Shown: positions 57,868 to 64,000 of the stretch, piece after piece
How positions within the stretch are numbered: position 1 is the stretch's first letter
Layout of the letters: every line of letters begins with the position of its first letter
The notes under the pieces: generated by a model
Seen by the model: the letters and a program-made list of their open reading frames with translations, nothing else
Database searches by the model: none
What the model was told of the DNA's origin: nothing
From: Lutibacter oricola
GTDB taxonomy: Bacteria; Bacteroidota; Bacteroidia; Flavobacteriales; Flavobacteriaceae
Reading direction: 5' to 3'
Length of the DNA stretch: 64,000 nucleotides
NCBI RefSeq assembly: GCF_900106565.1
Contig: NZ_FNNJ01000004.1
Location: 1-64,000, forward strand
Program-made: the position numbers and the translations under genes

Positions 57868-57952
57868 GACCTTTTAATAAGTATTGAAAACTATTTAAAT
57901 AACGTATTCAATTTTTATTGATATTTGAAAATTAAAATCTTATTTTATAAAA

Positions 57953-60805
57953 ATGCCAAAAAACACTAACATTAAATCAATCTTAATTATAGGTTCGGGA
58001 CCTATAATTATTGGGCAAGCTTGTGAATTCGACTATTCTGGTTCACAGTCAATTAGATCATTAAAAGAGGAAGGAATTGAGGTTACTCTAATCAATTCTA
58101 ATCCGGCAACTATTATGACGGATCCTTCATTAGCAGATAATGTGTATCTAAAGCCTTTAACTACAAAATCTATTATTGAAATTTTACAAATGCATCCAGA
58201 AATTGATGCCGTTTTACCAACTATGGGAGGTCAAACAGCATTAAATTTATGTATTGAAGCTGATGACAAAGGTATTTGGGAAGATTTTAATGTAGAATTA
58301 ATAGGTGTAGATATTGACGCCATTAATATTACCGAAGATAGAGAGCAGTTTAGAAAGTTAATGATTGAAATTGGTGTAGGCCAAGCTCCATCAACAACTG
58401 CAACTTCATTTTTAAAAGGTAAAGAAATTGCTCAAGAATATGGTTTTCCATTAGTAATTCGACCTTCATTTACTTTAGGAGGTTACGGAGCATCAATTGT
58501 TTACGATAAAGAAGATTTTGATGATTTATTAAGTAGAGGTCTAGAAGCCTCACCAATTCACGAAGTTATTATAGATAAAGCTTTGTTGGGTTGGAAAGAG
58601 TACGAATTAGAACTATTGCGTGATAAAAACGACAATGTTGTAATTATTTGTACTATTGAAAATATGGATCCAATGGGAATTCATACAGGAGATTCTATAA
58701 CTGTAGCTCCTGCAATGACTTTAAGTGATACTACTTTTCAAAGAATGCGTGATATGGCAATACATATGATGCGTTCTATAGGTGATTTTGCTGGCGGATG
58801 TAATGTTCAGTTTGCAGTAAGTCCTGATGAAAAAGAAGATATTATAGCAATTGAAATTAACCCACGTGTATCTCGTTCTTCTGCATTGGCATCAAAAGCA
58901 ACAGGATATCCAATTGCTAAAATAGCTACTAAATTAGCTATTGGTTATAATTTAGATGAGTTAGATAACCAAATTACTAAAACAACATCAGCTTTATTTG
59001 AGCCAACATTAGATTATGTTATTGTAAAAATACCACGTTGGAATTTCGATAAATTTGAAGGTTCTGATAGAACGGTTGGTTTACAAATGAAATCTGTTGG
59101 TGAAGTAATGGGTATTGGACGATCGTTTCAAGAAGCATTGCATAAAGCAACACAATCTTTAGAAATTAAACGTAATGGTTTAGGAGCAGACGGAAAAGGA
59201 GAGAAAGATTACGATACTATTATTCAAAAATTAAAATACCCGAGTTGGGATCGTGTTTTTGTTATTTATGATGCTATTCAAATGGGAATTCCATTAAGTA
59301 GAATTCACGAAATAACTAAAATTGATTATTGGTATTTAAAGCAATATGAAGAGTTATTAGCATTAGAAAACGAAATTTCAACAAATAAATTAGATACACT
59401 TACTTATGAATTATTGTTAGAGGCTAAACAAAAAGGTTTTGCCGATAGACAAATTGCGCATATGTTAGGTTGTTGGGAGAGCGAAGTAAAAGCTAAAAGA
59501 ACTGAGTTAGATATTAACAGAGTTTATAAATTAGTAGATACTTGTGCTGCTGAATTTGGAGCGCAAACACCTTATTATTATTCAACATTCGAAAACAAGA
59601 TGATTACTTCAGAAGGTGTAAGTAAATCTGATAATGAAAGTGTTGTAACTGATAAAAAGAAAATTGTTGTATTAGGTTCTGGGCCAAATAGAATTGGACA
59701 AGGAATTGAGTTCGATTATTGTTGTGTGCACGGTGTGTTGGCTGCTAAAGAAGCAGGTTATGAAACTATTATGATTAACTGTAATCCAGAAACTGTTTCT
59801 ACAGATTTTGATACAGCAGATAAATTATATTTCGAACCAGTATTCTGGGAGCATATTTACGATATTATTGAGCACGAAAAACCAGAAGGAGTTATTGTTC
59901 AACTTGGTGGTCAAACAGCACTTAAATTAGCTGAGAAACTATCTAAATGGGGAATTAAAATTATTGGAACAAGCTTTGAAGCACTTGATTTAGCTGAAGA
60001 TAGAAAGCGTTTTTCTGAATTATTAGTAGATTTAGATATTCCATTCCCTAAGTATGGTACAGCAACAACTGCAGATGAGGCTTCTGAAATAGCAGATGAT
60101 TTAGACTTTCCAATTTTAGTTCGTCCTTCATATGTATTAGGAGGTCAGGGAATGAAAATTGTTATTAATAAAGAGGAGTTGGAGAAACACGTGGTAGATT
60201 TATTACGTAAAATTCCAAATAATATGTTGCTTTTAGACCATTATTTAGATGGTGCAATAGAAGCAGAGGCAGATGCAATTTGTGATGGAGAAGATGTTTA
60301 CATTATTGGTATTATGGAGCATATTGAACCTTGTGGTGTTCACTCTGGAGATTCGAATGCAACATTACCACCTTTTAATTTAGGAGAATTTGTAATGCAG
60401 CAAATAAAAGATCACACTAAGAAAATTGCGAAAGCTTTAAAAACAGTAGGATTAATAAATATTCAGTTTGCAGTAAAAGATGATACGGTTTATATTATTG
60501 AAGCAAACCCAAGAGCATCTCGTACGGTTCCGTTTATAGCAAAAGCTTACCAAGAGCCTTATGTAAATTACGCTACAAAAGTAATGCTAGGAGATAAAAA
60601 GGTTAAAGATTTTAAATTTAACCCTCAGTTAGAAGGCTATGCAATTAAGCAGCCTGTTTTCTCTTTCAATAAGTTTCCTAACGTTGATAAAAAATTAGGG
60701 CCTGAAATGAAATCAACAGGTGAGAGTATTTTATTTATCGATAGCTTAAAAGATGATCAATTCTACGAATTGTATTCTAGAAGAAAAATGTATTTAAGTA
60801 AATAA
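57953..60805 (+). CDS. carB: Carbamoyl-phosphate synthase large subunit
   Basis: This 950-residue protein has two ATP-grasp halves. The first begins ILIIGSGPIIIGQACEFDY and the second, near residue 565, IVVLGSGPNRIGQGIEFDY. Each half has its own N-terminal, ATP-binding and metal-binding segments (EINPRVSRSS, EANPRASRT). It makes carbamoyl phosphate for arginine and pyrimidines with the CarA glutaminase, whose gene is not here. Proteobacterial CarB is about 1070 residues; here the C-terminal allosteric MGS-like domain is missing. The gene ends at a normal stop and terminator, so this is not a frameshift artefact. Confidence 0.97.
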   Translation: MPKNTNIKSILIIGSGPIIIGQACEFDYSGSQSIRSLKEEGIEVTLINSNPATIMTDPSLADNVYLKPLTTKSIIEILQMHPEIDAVLPTMGGQTALNLCIEADDKGIWEDFNVELIGVDIDAINITEDREQFRKLMIEIGVGQAPSTTATSFLKGKEIAQEYGFPLVIRPSFTLGGYGASIVYDKEDFDDLLSRGLEASPIHEVIIDKALLGWKEYELELLRDKNDNVVIICTIENMDPMGIHTGDSITVAPAMTLSDTTFQRMRDMAIHMMRSIGDFAGGCNVQFAVSPDEKEDIIAIEINPRVSRSSALASKATGYPIAKIATKLAIGYNLDELDNQITKTTSALFEPTLDYVIVKIPRWNFDKFEGSDRTVGLQMKSVGEVMGIGRSFQEALHKATQSLEIKRNGLGADGKGEKDYDTIIQKLKYPSWDRVFVIYDAIQMGIPLSRIHEITKIDYWYLKQYEELLALENEISTNKLDTLTYELLLEAKQKGFADRQIAHMLGCWESEVKAKRTELDINRVYKLVDTCAAEFGAQTPYYYSTFENKMITSEGVSKSDNESVVTDKKKIVVLGSGPNRIGQGIEFDYCCVHGVLAAKEAGYETIMINCNPETVSTDFDTADKLYFEPVFWEHIYDIIEHEKPEGVIVQLGGQTALKLAEKLSKWGIKIIGTSFEALDLAEDRKRFSELLVDLDIPFPKYGTATTADEASEIADDLDFPILVRPSYVLGGQGMKIVINKEELEKHVVDLLRKIPNNMLLLDHYLDGAIEAEADAICDGEDVYIIGIMEHIEPCGVHSGDSNATLPPFNLGEFVMQQIKDHTKKIAKALKTVGLINIQFAVKDDTVYIIEANPRASRTVPFIAKAYQEPYVNYATKVMLGDKKVKDFKFNPQLEGYAIKQPVFSFNKFPNVDKKLGPEMKSTGESILFIDSLKDDQFYELYSRRKMYLSK

Positions 60806-60826
60806 TATTTACTTTATTTAATAAAT

Positions 60827-60855
60827 AAAAAGCTCCTTATTTTAAGGAGCTTTTT
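60827..60855 (+). terminator. Terminator of carB
   Basis: AAAAAGCTCCTTA (60827-60839) pairs with TAAGGAGCTTTTT (60843-60855) around TTT. It overlaps the TTTG of the next promoter by a few bases, so the carotenoid cluster begins as its own unit. Confidence 0.88.
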
Positions 60856-60887
60856 GTTTATTAGTAAATTGTTTATATATTTGTTTA
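60853..60887 (+). promoter_or_regulatory. Promoter of the MerR/B12 regulator gene with TTGTTTA repeats
   Basis: TTTG (60853-60856), 19 nt, TATATTTG (60876-60883). Three direct copies of TTGTTTA at 60854, 60869 and 60881 cover the -33 region, spacer and -7 region. A repressor bound here would block the promoter, consistent with autoregulation. Confidence 0.6.
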
Positions 60888-60904
60888 ATTAAAATTAAAT
60901 AAAC

Positions 60905-61804
60905 TTGAACAGTATAAAGTCAGAGTTCACAATAAAAGATCTCGAAAATTTTTCAGGAATAAAAGCGCATACTATTAGAATTTGGGAGAAGAGGTATAAT
61001 CTTTTGAAGCCAAATAGAACGGATTCTAATATTAGGTATTATGATATTTCGAACCTTCAAAAGTTATTGAATGTTTCGTTATTAAATAATAATGGCTTAA
61101 AAATTTCTAAAATAGCAGATTTAAGCGATTCTAGTATTGCTGTTAAAGTTAGAGAGTTGGTATCTAAAAGCGGTATAGATAGTCAGGCATCAAACTCGTT
61201 AAAGTTAGCAATGTTAAACTTTGACGAAAATATGTTCAATGCAACCTATAATAACTTAGTTGTTAATTCTTCGTTTAGAGATATTTTTAAAAATGTATTT
61301 CTTCCTTTTTTAAATGAAATTGGAATGTTGTGGCAGGTAAACTCAATTACACCAGCACACGAACACTTTATAACAAATCTTATTAAACAAAAAATACATA
61401 TTAATATAGAAAGGTTACAACTATCTAAACCAATTAATTTTGAAAAAGTTTTTGTGTTGTATTTACCTATGAATGAAATTCATGAATTAGGTTTATTGTA
61501 TTTGCATTTTGAATTGTTGTTGCATGGTTATCAATCTGTTTACTTAGGGCAGAGCGTTCCTGTGAGTAATTTGCTAGATGTTCAAAAAGTATATAATAAT
61601 ATTTGCTTTGTAAGTTATTTAACTGTTGAGCCTTCAAAGGTTTCTGTGTTAGATTACATAGAGCAAGTAAATAATGAAATACTTGAGAATTCTAATAGTG
61701 AATTATGGGTGCTTGGAAGAAAAGTTGTAGAAGAAGATAAAGCTATTGATTTTGAGAAAGTTAGTGTGTTCTATTCTGTAGTTGATTTATTAGCTAGGGT
61801 ATAA
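60905..61804 (+). CDS. MerR-family regulator with cobalamin-binding domain (CarH/LitR-like)
   Basis: This 299-residue protein starts at a TTG (60905). A MerR helix-turn-helix occupies residues 7-75 (GIKAHTIRIWEKRYNLLKP). A helical domain follows with W143-x9-E153-H154, then a B12-binding domain with E191-x-H193-x2-G196. W-x9-E-H and E-x-H-x2-G are the two motifs that mark adenosylcobalamin-binding CarH-type photoreceptors, which repress carotenoid genes in the dark and release DNA in light. The residue after W143 is Gln, where Thermus CarH has the His used after photolysis. The phytoene desaturase and synthase genes follow immediately, which supports light control of carotenoids. Confidence 0.88.
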   Translation: MNSIKSEFTIKDLENFSGIKAHTIRIWEKRYNLLKPNRTDSNIRYYDISNLQKLLNVSLLNNNGLKISKIADLSDSSIAVKVRELVSKSGIDSQASNSLKLAMLNFDENMFNATYNNLVVNSSFRDIFKNVFLPFLNEIGMLWQVNSITPAHEHFITNLIKQKIHINIERLQLSKPINFEKVFVLYLPMNEIHELGLLYLHFELLLHGYQSVYLGQSVPVSNLLDVQKVYNNICFVSYLTVEPSKVSVLDYIEQVNNEILENSNSELWVLGRKVVEEDKAIDFEKVSVFYSVVDLLARV

Positions 61805-61818
61805 TTTTTTTTAAATAA

Positions 61819-61857
61819 TTTGTTTTTGTTTAATAAAAAAGTATATTTGTTAAACAA
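61819..61857 (+). promoter_or_regulatory. crtI promoter with TTGTTTA-type sites
   Basis: TTTG (61819-61822), 19 nt, TATATTTG (61842-61849). The start codon at 61859 follows by only 9 nt, so the message is nearly leaderless. A TTGTTTA lies at 61826-61832 and an inverted copy (TAAACAA) at 61851-61857, the same heptamer that repeats over the regulator's own promoter. Confidence 0.6.
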
Positions 61858-61858
61858 A

Positions 61859-63316
61859 ATGGAAAAACAAATTGTAATAATTGGTTCAGGATTCTCATCT
61901 TTATCAGCTGCAAGTTATTTGGCAAAGGCTGGTAATAAGGTTATTGTTCTTGAAAAAAATAGTACCGTAGGTGGTAGAGCAAGAAAATTTGAGAAAAATG
62001 GTTTTAAGTTTGACATGGGACCAACTTGGTATTGGATGCCAGATGTTTTTGAAAAGTTTTTTAAAGATTTTAATAAAAAACCATCTGATTTTTACCAATT
62101 AGATAGATTGAAGCCTGCTTATGAAGTTTATTTTGGAAAAAAAGATTCAGTTATTATTGATAATAATCTTGAAGCTATTTATAATGTTTTTGAAAATGAA
62201 GAAAAAGGAAGTTCGGTTCACTTAAAAAGATTTTTAAAGTCGGCTAAATTTAATTACAAAGTAGCTATAAATAGTTTGGTGTACAAACCAGGCAATTCAA
62301 TATTAGAGTTAATAAACTTAACAACAATATCTAAAATTAATCAGTTTTTTACTTCCATAAGTTCTACTGTTAGAAAAAGAATAAAGAGTAAAAAACTTCA
62401 ACAAATATTGGAGTTTCCTGTTTTATTTTTAGGTGCTAAACCTTCTAACACTCCAAGCTTTTATAATTTTATGAATTATGCAGATTTTGGTTTAGGAACA
62501 TGGCATCCAAAAGGAGGTATGTACGAAGTAGTTTCGGCATTTGTAAATTTAGCTGTAGAGTTGGGAGTTGATTTTAAAACAAATGAAAATGTTAACGAAA
62601 TAGTTGTTGAAAATGGTGTTGTTAAAGGTGTTAAAACTCAAAATGATTTTTATAAAGCTGATGTTGTTATTAGTGGAGCCGATTATCATCATTCTGAAAC
62701 TCTGGTTCCTAAAAAATATAGAATGTATTCTGAGAAGTATTGGGATAAGAAAATATTTGCACCATCATCACTATTATTTTATGTTGGTTTTAATAAAAAA
62801 TTAATAAACGTTTCGCATCATACTTTATTTTTTGATACAGATTTTGATGTACACGCAAAAGATATTTACGACACGCCAAATTGGCCAAAAGAGCCGCTTT
62901 TTTATGCAAGTTTTCCAAGTATAACAGATAACAGTTTTGCCCCTGTTTCTAAAGAAGCGGCTACTTTTTTAATCCCATTAGCTCCAGATTTAGACGATAC
63001 ACCTGAAATAAGAGAATATTATTTCAAAAAAATAATTGAGAGAATGGAAAAATTAACCAATCAATCTTTATTTGATAGTGTTATGTTTAAAGAATCTTAT
63101 TGTGTAAAAGATTTTAAAAAGGACTATAACTCCTATAAAGGGAATGCGTATGGTTTGGCAAATACATTGTTTCAAACAGCATTTTTAAGACCAAAAATTA
63201 AAAGTAAAAAGGTGAAAAATTTGTTTTTTACCGGGCAATTAACTGTGCCAGGACCAGGTGTTCCGCCATCTATAATTTCAGGAAAAATTGTTGCAAATGA
63301 AATTCTAAAAATATAA
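61859..63316 (+). CDS. crtI: Phytoene desaturase (CrtI family)
   Basis: I start this 485-residue protein at the ATG at 61859 (MEKQIVIIGSGFSSLSAASYL), which begins directly with the FAD-binding Rossmann motif; an earlier frame start at 61820 overlaps the promoter. The motif GGRARKFEKNGFKFDMGPTWYWMP follows in broken form, and the C-terminal bacterial-type carotenoid desaturase signature is at the end (FTGQLTVPGPGVPPSIISG). It converts phytoene to lycopene at the membrane. It is preceded by the B12-type regulator and followed 31 nt later by phytoene synthase. Confidence 0.95.
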   Translation: MEKQIVIIGSGFSSLSAASYLAKAGNKVIVLEKNSTVGGRARKFEKNGFKFDMGPTWYWMPDVFEKFFKDFNKKPSDFYQLDRLKPAYEVYFGKKDSVIIDNNLEAIYNVFENEEKGSSVHLKRFLKSAKFNYKVAINSLVYKPGNSILELINLTTISKINQFFTSISSTVRKRIKSKKLQQILEFPVLFLGAKPSNTPSFYNFMNYADFGLGTWHPKGGMYEVVSAFVNLAVELGVDFKTNENVNEIVVENGVVKGVKTQNDFYKADVVISGADYHHSETLVPKKYRMYSEKYWDKKIFAPSSLLFYVGFNKKLINVSHHTLFFDTDFDVHAKDIYDTPNWPKEPLFYASFPSITDNSFAPVSKEAATFLIPLAPDLDDTPEIREYYFKKIIERMEKLTNQSLFDSVMFKESYCVKDFKKDYNSYKGNAYGLANTLFQTAFLRPKIKSKKVKNLFFTGQLTVPGPGVPPSIISGKIVANEILKI

Positions 63317-63347
63317 AAACTACCAACTACTAACTAAAAAATATATT

Positions 63348-64000
63348 ATGAAACAATTATTTGATACTACTGCATATAAATGCAGTAGGGAAGTGACAAA
63401 AGGTTACAGTACATCTTTTTCTTTGGCTGTAAAAATGCTTTCACCAAAAATTAGAATGGCAATTCATAGCATTTATGCATTTGTTCGTTTTGCTGATGAG
63501 ATTGTAGATTCTTTTCATGACTTTAAAAAGGAAGAATTACTTGAAAAATTTAAAAATGAATATTATGTAGCTTATGAGCAGGGAATTAGTCTAAATCCAA
63601 TATTGAATAGTTTTCAACAAACGGTTAAAAAATATGATATTGACGATTCTTTAATTCAATCTTTTTTATTGAGTATGAAAGCTGATTTGGGCAAATTAAC
63701 GTATAACTCTCAAGAAGAGTATGAACAATACATTTATGGTTCTGCTGATGTTGTTGGTTTAATGTGTTTAAAAGTATTTGTAAATGGAGACTCTAAAAAG
63801 TATAATGAATTAAAGTACTCAGCGATGAAATTAGGCTCAGCTTTTCAAAAAGTGAATTTTTTAAGAGATTTAAAAGACGATATTGAAGTTTTAAATAGAT
63901 CGTATTTTCCTAATGTAAATTTTAATCAATTAACTAAAAAAAATAAAGAAGATATTATTAGTGATATTGAGCAAGATTTTGATGAAGCTTTTAAAGGGAT
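63348..64000 (+). CDS. crtB: Phytoene synthase, 3' end outside window
   Basis: The frame is open from the ATG at 63348 to the window edge (about 217 residues). It begins MKQLFDTTAYKCSREVTKGY and has the first Asp-rich motif FVRFADEIVD and the second, NFLRDLKDD, which bind the magnesium-diphosphate substrates. It joins two geranylgeranyl diphosphates to phytoene. It lies 31 nt after crtI in one operon. The C-terminal part, and any hydroxylase or cyclase genes, lie beyond position 64000. Confidence 0.93.
   Translation, partial: MKQLFDTTAYKCSREVTKGYSTSFSLAVKMLSPKIRMAIHSIYAFVRFADEIVDSFHDFKKEELLEKFKNEYYVAYEQGISLNPILNSFQQTVKKYDIDDSLIQSFLLSMKADLGKLTYNSQEEYEQYIYGSADVVGLMCLKVFVNGDSKKYNELKYSAMKLGSAFQKVNFLRDLKDDIEVLNRSYFPNVNFNQLTKKNKEDIISDIEQDFDEAFKG

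Overview
The window comes from a low-GC marine member of the Bacteroidota, almost certainly family Flavobacteriaceae. Evidence for this: a SusC/SusD polysaccharide utilization locus (PUL), a type IX secretion sorting tail, gliding genes gldF/gldG, several promoters of the form TTTG-N19-TAnnTTTG, and flavobacterial versions of DnaN, PurC, PyrG, YidC, PhoH, CarB and a CrtI/CrtB carotenoid cluster. No intact tRNA, rRNA or CRISPR array was seen.

Layout. Positions 1-3450 are accessory DNA: a truncated hypothetical gene, a small DNA-binding-like gene, a three-gene HipB/HipS/HipT-type toxin-antitoxin set, a tRNA 3'-end fragment (an attachment-site scar), repeated GTCAAC motifs and the wreck of a tyrosine integrase. 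Positions 3455-10789 hold an efflux module: an AraC-type regulator, an adaptor lipoprotein, an RND pump fused in one reading frame to a TolC-like outer-membrane protein, and a TetR regulator. Positions 11094-32370 hold a complete PUL. Positions 32419-57261 are mostly conserved housekeeping genes (RNA methyltransferase-like protein, AI-2E-family permease, phosphoesterases, DnaN, symporter, GldF/GldG, PhoH, PurC, YidC, PyrG). Positions 57649-64000 carry rpmH, carB and the start of a carotenoid cluster headed by a MerR/B12-type regulator.

The PUL is the centrepiece. In order it encodes sulfatase, a GH82 (iota-carrageenase family) homologue with a type IX tail, sulfatase, sulfatase, GH2, GH2, a GH110-like alpha-galactosidase, SusC, SusD, a surface glycan-binding lipoprotein and a fourth sulfatase. 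This fits a sulfated galactan of the carrageenan type: endo-cleavage outside the cell, uptake by SusCD, stepwise desulfation, then alternating alpha-1,3 (GH110) and beta-1,4 (GH2) exo-hydrolysis. No GH127/GH129-type anhydrogalactosidase, GH16 or GH150 enzyme and no dedicated regulator is present. In the GH82 homologue one remembered catalytic position (the Asp of the E-x-D pair) reads Gly. The locus may therefore act on a carrageenan poor in anhydrogalactose (lambda/nu-like) or on a hybrid, which is the most interesting hypothesis here.

Other points of note: a CarH-like photoreceptor candidate with W-x9-E-H and E-x-H-x2-G motifs, with TTGTTTA repeats over its own promoter and the crtI promoter; a HipT-like kinase lacking the usual loop serines; and several small genes (L34, a 34-residue membrane protein beside a sodium symporter, a 42-residue exported peptide).
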